Of a DNA stretch of 64,000 nucleotides, positions 52,361 to 61,418 are shown one piece after another. The notes below the pieces were generated by a model. The model was not told where the DNA came from, did no database searches, and saw only the letters and a list, made by a program, of their open reading frames with translations. Every line of letters starts with the position of its first letter. Position 1 is the first letter of the stretch. A program made the translations under genes and the position numbers. This DNA is from SAR92 clade bacterium H921 (GTDB lineage Bacteria > Pseudomonadota > Gammaproteobacteria > Pseudomonadales > Porticoccaceae), in the NCBI GenBank assembly GCA_025153755.1, contig JAOALD010000002.1, positions 62,001 through 126,000 of the forward strand. Direction: 5' to 3'.

Positions 52361-54172
52361 ATGAACACTGTTACTCTCAATCAACGTGATATCGATTTTC
52401 TTCTCTATGAATTCCTCGATACAGATGCACTTCTGAGTAGGGCGCGCTACGCTGAGCATTCACGAGAAAGCTTCGATGCCACGATTAATGGCGCCAAGAA
52501 CATTGCCGAAAAATACTATGCGAACCACTACCATAAGGGCGATTCGGAGGAACCTGTCTTTGAGGGTGATTCCGTTACATTGATCCCTGAAATCCAGGCC
52601 GCCTGGGATGCCACTGCAGAATTTGGTTTACTTGGCGCTAGCTACGATTTCGAGGAGGGTGGTGTTCAATTACCTGAAGTTATCTGTAAGGTTTGCGGGA
52701 CCTATATTCAAGCTGCAAATTCAGGAAGCAGTGGTTACTATTTTGTTACTGCGGCGGCGAGCAATGTGATTCGGGCATTTGGCAATGAGCAACAAAAATC
52801 CCTGTTTCTTAGTTCTATGATGGATGGCCGAAGCGCAGGTACCATGGCTCTAACTGAACCCGCTCAGGGTTCAACGCTCGGTGACATTAAAACCTCGGCC
52901 ACACTACAGCCTGACGACAGCTATCTTATCAGAGGGCAGAAGATATATATCAGTAATGGTGATCACCGTCTGTCTGACAATATTGTGCATCTGGTTTTAG
53001 CGCGGATTGAGGGTGCTCCCAAGGGAACACGCGGAATCTCTCTATTTATTGTGCCTAAATTTTTAGTCAATACTGACGGTACTACTGGGGAGAGAAATGA
53101 TGTCGCCCTGGCCGGCCTGTTGCACAAAATGGGCAATCGTAGCGCTACATCCACCGTTTTAAATTTTGGTGAGCAAAAAGGAGCTGTTGGTTATCTTGTA
53201 GGTGAGCCTCATCAAGGGCTGCGTTACATGTTCCAAATGATGAATGACTTAAGAATTGGCGTGGGTTTGGGAGCATCGGCCCTTGCTTACAGAGGTTATT
53301 TACATGCTTTGGATTATGCCCGTGAGAGGCCTCAGGGTCGTCTGCCATCAAATAAAGATCCCCAGACTCCTCAGGTTAAGATTATTGAGCATGCGGACGT
53401 ACGGCGCATGCTGTTGGCGCAAAAATCCTATGCTGAAGGAAGTCTGGCGCTTTGTATGTATGCAGCGTCTTTAGCCGAAGACTGTAAAACTGCAGTTGCA
53501 GCCGATGATCGTGAGCACGCTGCCTTACTGCTGGATTTCCTGACGCCAATCGTGAAAAGCTTTCCGTCCAAATACGGCTGTATAAGTAATGATCTTGCGA
53601 TTCAGGTATTGGGCGGCTCGGGCTATATCCGAGAGTACCCAGTTGAACAGTTATATCGTGACCAGCGGTTAAACCCAATTCATGAGGGCACTGAAGGCAT
53701 TCATGGCTTAGACCTTCTCGGTCGAAAGGTTCTATCTAATAATGGTCAAAGTTATCAATTGTTCATTAGCCTAATCGAGAAGACGCTGGCTGATGCTGCC
53801 GCTATGCCGGAGATTGCACACTTTGTGCCTCCGATAAGAGAAGCTATTGATAGAACTCAGCGAGTAACTGAGTCTCTGCTATTTACAATCAAAGAGGACC
53901 CTGATCTTGGATTGGCAAATGCTACTGTTTATCTTGATATGTTCGGTCAGGTCGTTATTTCTTGGATCTGGTTAAAGCAGGCAGTGATAGCCGCTGGTAA
54001 GCTAAGTTCAAATGGTCCAGAGCAGGCTGATTCTGAGATTAATTTCTATCAGGGTAAGCTTTATGCCGCTCAATATTTTATTAATAGAGAGTTACCGCAG
54101 ACTATTCAGAAAGCCGCATTATTAGGGTTAAATGACAGTACCTGTTTTTATATGTGTGATGAATATTTCTAA
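52361..54172 (+). CDS. Large acyl-CoA dehydrogenase (DmdC-like, ~600 residues)
   Basis: FAD-dependent oxidation of an acyl-CoA. 603 residues, the length class that includes 3-methylmercaptopropionyl-CoA dehydrogenase (DmdC) and related enzymes with a C-terminal extra domain. Seen: TEPAQGSTLGDIKTSA, IRGQKIYISNGDH, the FAD/helix segment VLGGSGYIREYPVEQLYRDQR and catalytic Glu in IHEGTEGIHGLDLLGRK. The usual TYIISGTKIFIT-type active-site loop is present as YLIRGQKIYIS. No other dmd gene is adjacent, so the DMSP role is only possible. Confidence 0.88.
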   Translation: MNTVTLNQRDIDFLLYEFLDTDALLSRARYAEHSRESFDATINGAKNIAEKYYANHYHKGDSEEPVFEGDSVTLIPEIQAAWDATAEFGLLGASYDFEEGGVQLPEVICKVCGTYIQAANSGSSGYYFVTAAASNVIRAFGNEQQKSLFLSSMMDGRSAGTMALTEPAQGSTLGDIKTSATLQPDDSYLIRGQKIYISNGDHRLSDNIVHLVLARIEGAPKGTRGISLFIVPKFLVNTDGTTGERNDVALAGLLHKMGNRSATSTVLNFGEQKGAVGYLVGEPHQGLRYMFQMMNDLRIGVGLGASALAYRGYLHALDYARERPQGRLPSNKDPQTPQVKIIEHADVRRMLLAQKSYAEGSLALCMYAASLAEDCKTAVAADDREHAALLLDFLTPIVKSFPSKYGCISNDLAIQVLGGSGYIREYPVEQLYRDQRLNPIHEGTEGIHGLDLLGRKVLSNNGQSYQLFISLIEKTLADAAAMPEIAHFVPPIREAIDRTQRVTESLLFTIKEDPDLGLANATVYLDMFGQVVISWIWLKQAVIAAGKLSSNGPEQADSEINFYQGKLYAAQYFINRELPQTIQKAALLGLNDSTCFYMCDEYF

Positions 54173-54245
54173 AAAGCATAGCCTGTCTGCCACATACTCA
54201 TCAGATTACAACAATAACGAATAAACTCAACATTAAGGACCTGAT

Positions 54246-54920
54246 ATGGATTTTTCGACATTTGCTCGTTCTCGTAAAAGCACCAGAGGCTTCAAGCCTG
54301 ACCCCATTGCTGTAAGCCTGATCGAAGAGATTATCGATACTGCAAAATGGGCCCCATCGTCCTATAACACTCAGACCTGGCATATCCATGCATTGGCAGG
54401 GGAAGTGCTGGATAAGATTCGTGCCGGAAATACCGAGAATACTCTGGCAGGCAAGCCTCATGTCCGTGATTTCCCTTATAAAGAAGAATACGAAGCAGGG
54501 CATCGTCAAAATCAAATTGATGTTGCGGTGCAGTTATTTGAGGCTATGGGTATTGAGCGAGAAGATAAAGAAAAGCGTATGGATTGGATGTTACGCGGAT
54601 TTCGTCAATTTGATGCACCTGTGTCATTAGTGCTTACCTATGACAAGTATCTTGACCCGGCTGCGATAACCCACTTTGGTCTAGGTTCACTGGCTTACGG
54701 TATTGTGCTTGCTGCATGGGAGCGGGGTATTGGTTGTGTCATTAATGGGCAGGGCATTATGCAGTCAGACGTTGTTCGCAAGTACGCTAACATACCTGAT
54801 GATCAAAATATTATGATCTGTATTGCGATGGGTTATCCCGCGGATGGGTTCCCGGCGAATGATGTTCGATCAACACGGGCAGATAACAGTACATTTGTCA
54901 GTTATCTAGGGTTCGATTGA
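54246..54920 (+). CDS. Nitroreductase-family flavoprotein
   Basis: FMN-dependent oxidoreductase of the NfsB/FRP fold. 224 residues: ARSRKSTRGFKPDP at the N-terminus (FMN phosphate contact Arg), AKWAPSSYNTQTW, LGSLAYGIVLAAWERGIGC and ICIAMGYPAD. AAGGA about six bases before the ATG. Lies 73 bases downstream of the acyl-CoA dehydrogenase gene, same strand, probably the same transcript. Native substrate unknown. Confidence 0.9.
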   Translation: MDFSTFARSRKSTRGFKPDPIAVSLIEEIIDTAKWAPSSYNTQTWHIHALAGEVLDKIRAGNTENTLAGKPHVRDFPYKEEYEAGHRQNQIDVAVQLFEAMGIEREDKEKRMDWMLRGFRQFDAPVSLVLTYDKYLDPAAITHFGLGSLAYGIVLAAWERGIGCVINGQGIMQSDVVRKYANIPDDQNIMICIAMGYPADGFPANDVRSTRADNSTFVSYLGFD

Positions 54921-54978
54921 TGTCTTTTCAGACCATGGATTGCGGATTGCCGCAACCCATGGTCGATATCGTTTTGAG

Positions 54979-55821
54979 CTAGTCTAAATCGCTGGCATTG
55001 TGACGATCGCGCAACTGTCTTTTCTCTTCCCCCCAGACTCTATTGACTCTCAACCCTCTTTGAACTGCTGGGCGATCTTGAATACTCTCGGCCCAGCGAA
55101 TCACATTTTTATATTGGCCAACATCTAAAAATTCTTGAGCACTATAGAGAGAGCCTGAGACCAACATCCCGTACCAGGGATGGGTTGCCATATCGGCGAT
55201 GGTATAGTCTCTCCCCGATAGAAACTCCCGAGTCGCTAGAGTCTTGTCGAGAACGTCCAGTTGGCGTTTCACTTCCATGGCATAGCGGTTGATAGGGTAT
55301 TCATATTTCTCCGGCGCATAGGCATAGAAATGGCCAAAACCTCCGCCTAAGAAGGCCGCACTGCCCATTTGCCAAAATAACCAGGATAGACACTCCGCTC
55401 GGTCTGCAGCAGCGCTGGGTACGAAGGCGCCGAATTTTTCCGATAGATACAGCAAGATTGCTCCAGACTCAAACACGCGAGTGGGCTCAGGCGTACTGTG
55501 ATCAAGGAGTGCTGGAATTTTAGAATTAGGATTAATCGATACAAAGCCGCTGCCAAATTGATCTCCACTACCAATGTCCACTAACCACGCATCGTACTCC
55601 GCATCCTGATAGCCGAGGGCTAACAGTTCCTCAAACATAACGGTGACCTTGACTCCATTGGGCGTTCCTAGAGAATAGAGTTGATGAGGATGTTTGCCAA
55701 CGGGCAAGTCCTTGTCGTGGGTAGCACCAGCAATCGGCCGATTAGTAGAGGCAAATTTGCCGCCGCTATCTTGGTCCCACTGCCATACTTTTGGGGGAAC
55801 ATAGGTATTTTTGTCAGTCAT
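54979..55821 (-). CDS. yghU: YghU-type glutathione S-transferase / disulfide reductase
   Basis: 280 residues, collinear with E. coli YghU (Nu-class GST with glutathione-disulfide reductase activity): the N-terminal VWQWDQDSGGKFASTNRPIAG, LPVGKHPHQLYSLGTPNGVKV, INPNSKIPAL, FGHFYAYAPEKYEYPINRY and REFLSGRDYTIADMATHPW are all diagnostic. Convergent with the nitroreductase gene. Confidence 0.93.
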   Translation of the reverse strand: MTDKNTYVPPKVWQWDQDSGGKFASTNRPIAGATHDKDLPVGKHPHQLYSLGTPNGVKVTVMFEELLALGYQDAEYDAWLVDIGSGDQFGSGFVSINPNSKIPALLDHSTPEPTRVFESGAILLYLSEKFGAFVPSAAADRAECLSWLFWQMGSAAFLGGGFGHFYAYAPEKYEYPINRYAMEVKRQLDVLDKTLATREFLSGRDYTIADMATHPWYGMLVSGSLYSAQEFLDVGQYKNVIRWAESIQDRPAVQRGLRVNRVWGEEKRQLRDRHNASDLD

Positions 55822-55890
55822 TATTACTGTACTCTCTCAAGGTTTAAGCACATCTTGGTGAATCGCCGATAAGTTGTTACCCTGCGGCGT

Positions 55891-57195
55891 TTATGAGGAT
55901 TCTACTATCTGAAGTCTTTCTTGGTCATGTTTATAACGCAGGCCAGCAAATAAAAAACAAGGCATAGCGAGGAACGAAAAGACTGTAAAACCCAACAGTG
56001 TTACAGAATAGGGCTGATCGATCCCATAAGAGGCCATTACATCAATTGACACTCCTGTTATGGTAATACCAATGCCCATACCTATAACATTCATCAATAG
56101 AATTGAAAATGCGATAACTGTTGACCGCACTTCGGGAGGAATTAAACCCTGAATGCTCGCAAAGAATGGTCCGAAGAACGATCCAATCTGAAACATCCCT
56201 AGGAATAAGCCAATCGGTATCCATATCGAGTCACCGGGGGCTAATCGGTACGCTATCATAAAGGGAGAACAGGCCAAAAGAATAAAGAAAAGGAACACAA
56301 GGCGCCCATAGCCTGTTTTCTGGGTAAACCAGTCGCTGCCTATACCACCCACAAAGGTACCAATAATGCCTCCGGATAAACCCATCAATCCAGTTAGTTT
56401 GGCAATTTCATCGCGATCGAAGTTACGTTCTTGAACGAACCAAAGCTGATCAAAATAACCGGCTCCAATAAATACATGCAATAGCATCGCACCTGCCATA
56501 GCCGCCATAAGAGCAGGAGATTTTGGGATTGCAGCCATGGCAATCTTTGCAATTTGACGAATGCTGGGTTTTTCTATTTGTTCGTTGGCATCGATTAAAT
56601 GACGTCTGGGTGTTTCTTTTACAAAAAAGACTATTGCCGCAAGAACAAGGCCAATTCCTCCGAGCAAATAAAAACAGTTGCGCCATCCAATGACAGGGCC
56701 GAGAAACCCTGCTAGCAAAAAGCTACCACCAGCGCCAAGAGGCGCTCCAATATAGTAAAACCCGACTGCAAAGCCCAAGCGCGACTGAGGGAAACGATCC
56801 GCTAAAAGTGACATTGCACTAGGTGATAATATGGATTCTCCGACACCTATAAACATCCGAGGAATGGCCATACTGACAAAATTCCAGGCCAATCCTGAGG
56901 CCGCTGTTAGCGCGCTCCAAAGACTTACCCCAAAACTGATCAGGCGTGTCCGATTGACCGTGTCGGCCAACATGCCCATGTACAAACCTGCAATTGAGTA
57001 GAAAATAAGAAATACCAGGCCCGTAAGTAGTCCGTACTCGGTATTACTGAGCCCTAGATCAGGGACAATGTAATTTGCAAAAGCCGACATCAGATTTCGA
57101 TCAAGCATATTTAATACATTGAGAGAGGTCAGCAGGCATAGAAAGCCCATATCAGATGAAGAAATTGTATCTTTGCTTGGCATATCATTAGTCAT
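55891..57195 (-). CDS. MFS transporter (spinster-like), copy 1
   Basis: Twelve-helix major facilitator, 434 residues from the ATG with AAGG upstream; a TTG six codons earlier is less likely. NVLNMLDRNLMSAFANYIVPDLGLSNTEYGLLTGLVF and MGMLADTVNRTRL form the TM1-TM3 signature. More than half of the residues over the first ~160 positions match the MFS at 62591. Immediately followed upstream by the aldolase gene (21 bases), same strand. Substrate unknown; spinster-type carriers move lipids or organic acids. Confidence 0.9.
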   Translation of the reverse strand: MTNDMPSKDTISSSDMGFLCLLTSLNVLNMLDRNLMSAFANYIVPDLGLSNTEYGLLTGLVFLIFYSIAGLYMGMLADTVNRTRLISFGVSLWSALTAASGLAWNFVSMAIPRMFIGVGESILSPSAMSLLADRFPQSRLGFAVGFYYIGAPLGAGGSFLLAGFLGPVIGWRNCFYLLGGIGLVLAAIVFFVKETPRRHLIDANEQIEKPSIRQIAKIAMAAIPKSPALMAAMAGAMLLHVFIGAGYFDQLWFVQERNFDRDEIAKLTGLMGLSGGIIGTFVGGIGSDWFTQKTGYGRLVFLFFILLACSPFMIAYRLAPGDSIWIPIGLFLGMFQIGSFFGPFFASIQGLIPPEVRSTVIAFSILLMNVIGMGIGITITGVSIDVMASYGIDQPYSVTLLGFTVFSFLAMPCFLFAGLRYKHDQERLQIVESS

Positions 57196-57216
57196 TGTCT
57201 TTGGCCTTATCAACTA

Positions 57217-57951
57217 CTAGTCCTTGTATGAAGGGTCGATCTTGTCAATCAATCGAGTAAATGCAGTAAATTCAAGTTCGCCAGTGGGCTCGCCTATCCC
57301 TTGGATAGCCACTAGCTGTTCGGACTTGGCCAGGATCTCGGGGCCGATGGGAATGCTGGGTCGCCCAGTTGAGTCTGTGGTCACCTGAACCTGACAGGCG
57401 CGCTCGATCGCCCAGAGATTTTGGAAGGCCTCAGGAATACTGCGTCCACCCGTTAACAGGCCATGATTGCGCAGAATCATCAGGCTTTTATTGCCCAGAT
57501 TGGCGACCAGGCGTGACTTCTCGTCGTCCATAACCGTAATACCCTCAAAGTCATGGTAGGCAATCTGGTTATGCATCAGCGCCGAGTAGAAGTTGTCTGC
57601 GCGCAGTCCTTCTTGGGTACAGGCCACAGCCATACCGGCATTGGTGTGTGTGTGGGCGATACATTGGATATCTGGGCGTGCGGCGTGAATGGCGGTATGG
57701 ATAAGAATACCCGCCGGATTTACCGCGTAGTCGGTGTCTTCAACGATACTGCCATCAATATCAACCTTGACCAGATTAGAGGCTTTGACCTCGCTGTAGT
57801 GCAGGCCGAATGGGTTGATCAGGAAGTGCTGTTCGGGCCCTGGTACCTTAACGGTAATATGGTTGTAGATCATTTCGCTCCAACCCATATAGTCGAAGAT
57901 TCTATAGCAGGCTGCGAGCTTTACTCGCAGTTCTTGTTCGGTCTCTGACAT
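57217..57951 (-). CDS. Class II aldolase/adducin family protein
   Basis: 244 residues. Zinc ligands in CIAHTHTNAG and RNHGLLTGG; the N-terminal MGWSEMIYNHITVKVPG and FLINPFGLHYSEV are typical of the family. Members act as sugar-phosphate aldolases, decarboxylases or structural homologues; the particular reaction cannot be read. AAAGGGG precedes the ATG. First gene of a two-gene unit with the MFS. Confidence 0.9.
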   Translation of the reverse strand: MSETEQELRVKLAACYRIFDYMGWSEMIYNHITVKVPGPEQHFLINPFGLHYSEVKASNLVKVDIDGSIVEDTDYAVNPAGILIHTAIHAARPDIQCIAHTHTNAGMAVACTQEGLRADNFYSALMHNQIAYHDFEGITVMDDEKSRLVANLGNKSLMILRNHGLLTGGRSIPEAFQNLWAIERACQVQVTTDSTGRPSIPIGPEILAKSEQLVAIQGIGEPTGELEFTAFTRLIDKIDPSYKD

Positions 57952-58060
57952 TAACTTGCCCCTTTACAAACCTGTTCAGTATTACAATCTGTGTGCCGTT
58001 TTATCGGCCTTCTAGATATTCTCTGTCGTCTCTACTGTTATTTATGCAATAAAATTAGCG

Positions 58061-58471
58061 CTAGATCACCTGTGTACTGGCAATATTTAATTGCCCTTTT
58101 AAGCCAGCAAGTCGGTGGTGATAGGCTTCAAGATATTCGGGAGAGGCAACCATATCGATAAATGATTGCAGCGTTGGATACTTGGCAATAGCCATGACAT
58201 CCCACAGCTCCTCAACTTCTCCGACGACCATACCGTTAAATACACTGGTAAAAACCACATCACCGCCTAATTCCTTAATCAATGATCCAGTCACGGCACC
58301 ATAGATCTGGTAGGCTTCTATGCCCGAGAGGTCGGTTTCACGCCCATCTTCATACTCGGCTTTTTCTCTAAACTTCAGCAGGTTAACCATACAGACCGGG
58401 CCACCATTATCAGCTTTGAGTAAAGCTTCCATTTGCTGATCAGTTTTAGTGGATGCATTTATGTATTCCAT
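58061..58471 (-). CDS. DUF1330 family protein
   Basis: 136 residues with a dimeric alpha-beta barrel ferredoxin-like fold: PVCMVNLLKFREKA, YQIYGAVTGSLIKELGGDVVF and WDVMAIAKYPTLQSFIDMVASPEY are DUF1330 hallmarks. I choose the ATG with GGAG upstream; a TTG four codons earlier is weaker. Family members often sit in catabolic clusters, role unknown. 109 bases upstream of the aldolase start on the same strand. Confidence 0.87.
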   Translation of the reverse strand: MEYINASTKTDQQMEALLKADNGGPVCMVNLLKFREKAEYEDGRETDLSGIEAYQIYGAVTGSLIKELGGDVVFTSVFNGMVVGEVEELWDVMAIAKYPTLQSFIDMVASPEYLEAYHHRLAGLKGQLNIASTQVI

Positions 58472-58587
58472 TTGAATCTCCAAATATTAAGCTGGCACTC
58501 AATGAGCTCCAGCAATAATTTAATAACTAAACTATAAGCAAAAAATATCGCCTGACTTTCTGATAAAAATACCCGGATAACTAGAAT

Positions 58588-58602
58588 CTAAGGGACCCTT
58601 AG
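58588..58602. promoter_or_regulatory. Inverted repeat CTAAGGG-A-CCCTTAG
   Basis: Perfect 7-bp arms around one base, a size suited to a dimeric regulator. It lies 117 bases upstream of the DUF1330 ATG. No regulator gene is present in the window to assign it to. Confidence 0.5.
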
Positions 58603-58883
58603 CTAACATCATGTTTCGTCGAATATTAACTAGTTCTGATCACCTGTCTATTCATAGTTTGGTGTCGAATAATAACTAAAAGCTATGGGATGATAATGTT
58701 CGAAAACATAGATCATCGAGGTAATCTCAAAGTGTTGCTACAAAGTCATCGTTCAAATTAGCATGCTTTTGTAGCGCACTCTGCTTGTACTGATGTGATC
58801 CCTATGCCTGTTTGAATCAGCCACCCTATCCATAGCTCATAATTATTTGAACTTTACTTCTAAGGCATAACAAGACGTTATGC

Positions 58884-58906
58884 ACCCATAGTGCATTCCT
58901 ATGGGT
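58884..58906. promoter_or_regulatory. Inverted repeat ACCCATAG-N7-CTATGGGT
   Basis: Perfect 8-bp arms with a 7-base spacer, 89 bases upstream of the receptor ATG. Operator-like in size and position; a leader hairpin is the alternative. Confidence 0.55.
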
Positions 58907-58995
58907 AACAGTTCAGTGCAATGCCATACTGAAAATCGTCTCTGATCTATAGAGCCCATTTTATCAATAACACAATAATTAAGTTTAAGGAAATT

Positions 58996-61320
58996 ATGAT
59001 GAAATCTATCAATTCTATTGCCTTTACAAAGCTCGTAATCCTATCGACCACTATGGTTAGTTGCTTGAATGTACAGTCTCAAGAAAATGTGTCGGGTGGA
59101 TTTTCAGGTGTGGAGGAAGTGATCGTCACAGCGACCAAGCGAGCTGAAAGTAAGCAAGATATTCCTATTGCGATTTCAGTACTGGGTAGTGAGGAGATCA
59201 CTAATTCGAGTTCCAATAACATCAAAGATATTGTCGCTTTGATTCCTAATATGACATTTGAAGCCGGTAATAACAGCGCTACAGCGGATATCTCAATTAG
59301 AGGAATATACAATCAAGTTCAAGCTGGAGCGATAGGCTATGAATCTGGTTTGAGTGTCTATGTTGATGGTGTGTCCACGGGTAATCAATTTAATGCTAAT
59401 CAAAACCTGGGCGAGATTGAACGGGTTGAGGTTTTGCGAGGTCCTCAAGGAACATTATTTGGCAAAAATTCGATCGCTGGCGCACTTAATATTATCACCA
59501 AGAAACCGACTGATGAGTTTGCGGGGCGTGTCAGTTTTGAGCTAGGCGATCGCTCGTTACAACATTTTCAAGGCAATCTAAATATTCCTCTTAGCGATGA
59601 ACTAAGCTTACGCGTCTCCATGGGCGATCGCAGTAAAGACGGTTTTGTCGATAACATAACGCTGGGCGAGGAAGATTATGCTGGGACCATAGATGAAACC
59701 AGCGGTCGAATTCAGGTGCGATGGACACCCAGTGATAATACGACGATCGATCTTTCCTCTGATTATCTAGAAGTAGATCTTATAGACTACGTGTATGAGT
59801 ACATCGAAGGGTCAGAGCAATATGCAGGTATGCCACCAGCAGGCAGCCCAATGACCGCCATGTCCTTCGATGGAGTAAAATATACCCAATTTAATGGCTT
59901 CGCCAACACCACCAGTAAAGAATTGTCTGGCACCTCGCTATCCATTGAGCATACATTGGGAAATGGTTTCACGATTACCTCGCTTACGGGAATGCGTGAC
60001 GATGAAATGACCTTTCAGGCGGATATAGATGGTCAACCCATGACATTTATGGATGGTGTTTTTCCAATGACGTCTGAGCAAATCACTCAAGAGCTGCGAA
60101 TTGCCTCTCCAGCTGATGGGGCTTATGACTTTGTCGCAGGATTGTATTACTTCGACAGTGAGCAACACTCTTACCAAAATTTGACGATTGGCCAGGCTTT
60201 TGCTGCAGGATTGGATCAGATGTTTCCAGAGCAGATGCGAGGTTTTTTGGGGGGTTATAGCGCCGACCAACATATGCAAGTTGACACCCAAAGTATCGCC
60301 GCCTTTGCTCATGTCAACTACCATATCAGCGATGATCTGACTGCATTTATGGGCCTTCGCTATACCGACGAATCAAAGGCGTACACCGCTTTCCCATGTG
60401 TTTCAGATAGTCCCTTGAATATGCCCTGTAATGTTTTTGCTGGCGCGGGAGTTAGCGAAAGAACTGAAGCAGCAGATAAGTTGACTACATCAGAGCCTAG
60501 CTGGACTGTTGGCCTGCGCCGTAATATTGATGAGGACAGCATGCTGTATGGAAGTGTCTCTCAGGGTATTAAAACTGCAGCATTTAATAGTTTGTACAGC
60601 CAGGATCCGGCGATCAGTCTAGCTGCCGGGACCTTGGTCGCTGATGCAGAGTTTGTGACAAGCTATGAAATTGGCTACAAGTCCAGACTGATGGATGGTC
60701 GAATAGAAATTAATCTAGCCGCTTTTTATATGGACTACGAGGATATGCAAGTTTCTACTACAGATATGACCGCGGCCGTCCCAATTCTGCAGTTATCCAA
60801 TGCTGCGGCAGCGACTAGCCAGGGATTTGAGGTTGAGCTACGTGCTATGCCTACTGAGAATCTACTGATTATTGCTGGTCTGGGTGTAGTTGACGCAACC
60901 TATGATGAGTACACCGGTGTTACTGATAACAAGCTTGCCGCGCCGGTGGATGCTAGCGGCAATACAATTCCTTTGGCAGCTGATATAACCTTTAACGGTG
61001 CGATTCAGTATACGCGTCCTCTCGCTGGAGGCACATTAACCTCTCGACTTGACGGCTCATATATCGATACCAGATACGCCGTCGCTGGTGTGGTTAACTC
61101 CAATGATCAATTGTTGGATAGTCAAATGCTCTTTAACGTAAGGCTAGGTTACCGCCTCAATGATTCGAATACTGCCATTTCTCTATGGGTCAAGAACTTA
61201 ACGGATGATGACAGCGTTACCTACACAGATTATGGTGGTCAAAATTTTGGTGCTCCAGGTATTCATGGAATGTACATTCATCCTAGAAGTTATGGCGCTA
61301 GTGTCGATTATTCTTTTTAA
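58996..61320 (+). CDS. TonB-dependent outer-membrane receptor
   Basis: 774 residues. Signal peptide ~1-30, then a TonB-box-like EEVIVTATKRAESKQDIPIAIS, a plug domain (SVYVDGVSTGNQFNAN, GEIERVEVLRGPQGTLFGKNSIAGALNIITKKP) and a 22-strand-type barrel ending YGASVDYSF with terminal Phe. This subfamily is used for organic substrates as often as for siderophores; no iron genes are nearby. AAGGAA precedes the ATG. Confidence 0.95.
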   Translation: MMKSINSIAFTKLVILSTTMVSCLNVQSQENVSGGFSGVEEVIVTATKRAESKQDIPIAISVLGSEEITNSSSNNIKDIVALIPNMTFEAGNNSATADISIRGIYNQVQAGAIGYESGLSVYVDGVSTGNQFNANQNLGEIERVEVLRGPQGTLFGKNSIAGALNIITKKPTDEFAGRVSFELGDRSLQHFQGNLNIPLSDELSLRVSMGDRSKDGFVDNITLGEEDYAGTIDETSGRIQVRWTPSDNTTIDLSSDYLEVDLIDYVYEYIEGSEQYAGMPPAGSPMTAMSFDGVKYTQFNGFANTTSKELSGTSLSIEHTLGNGFTITSLTGMRDDEMTFQADIDGQPMTFMDGVFPMTSEQITQELRIASPADGAYDFVAGLYYFDSEQHSYQNLTIGQAFAAGLDQMFPEQMRGFLGGYSADQHMQVDTQSIAAFAHVNYHISDDLTAFMGLRYTDESKAYTAFPCVSDSPLNMPCNVFAGAGVSERTEAADKLTTSEPSWTVGLRRNIDEDSMLYGSVSQGIKTAAFNSLYSQDPAISLAAGTLVADAEFVTSYEIGYKSRLMDGRIEINLAAFYMDYEDMQVSTTDMTAAVPILQLSNAAAATSQGFEVELRAMPTENLLIIAGLGVVDATYDEYTGVTDNKLAAPVDASGNTIPLAADITFNGAIQYTRPLAGGTLTSRLDGSYIDTRYAVAGVVNSNDQLLDSQMLFNVRLGYRLNDSNTAISLWVKNLTDDDSVTYTDYGGQNFGAPGIHGMYIHPRSYGASVDYSF

Positions 61321-61355
61321 CACATAAATTTAGTCTTTGATAAACATTGGATAAT

Positions 61356-61384
61356 AAAAAGCTGAGTCAATAGCCCAGCTTTTT
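61356..61384 (+). terminator. Intrinsic terminator after the receptor gene
   Basis: AAAAAGCTG and CAGCTTTTT form a 9-bp stem across an 11-base loop with a terminal T run, 35 bases after the receptor stop. The next gene likely has its own start or depends on read-through. Confidence 0.85.
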
Positions 61385-61418
61385 ATTTGACATTAGGATC
61401 AAAAAAGGAGGTAAACCA

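Larger units (their letters stand above)
58484..58995. other. 512-base divergent control region
   Basis: No gene. It separates the minus-strand DUF1330/aldolase/MFS unit from the plus-strand receptor/dioxygenase/MFS unit. Two perfect inverted repeats (58588-58602 and 58884-58906) are listed separately. No -10/-35 pair is convincing. Confidence 0.6.

Noticed and set aside
52361-54172. Firm assignment of the dehydrogenase as DmdC
   Set aside because: Only length and general motifs agree; no dmdA, dmdB or dmdD is adjacent.
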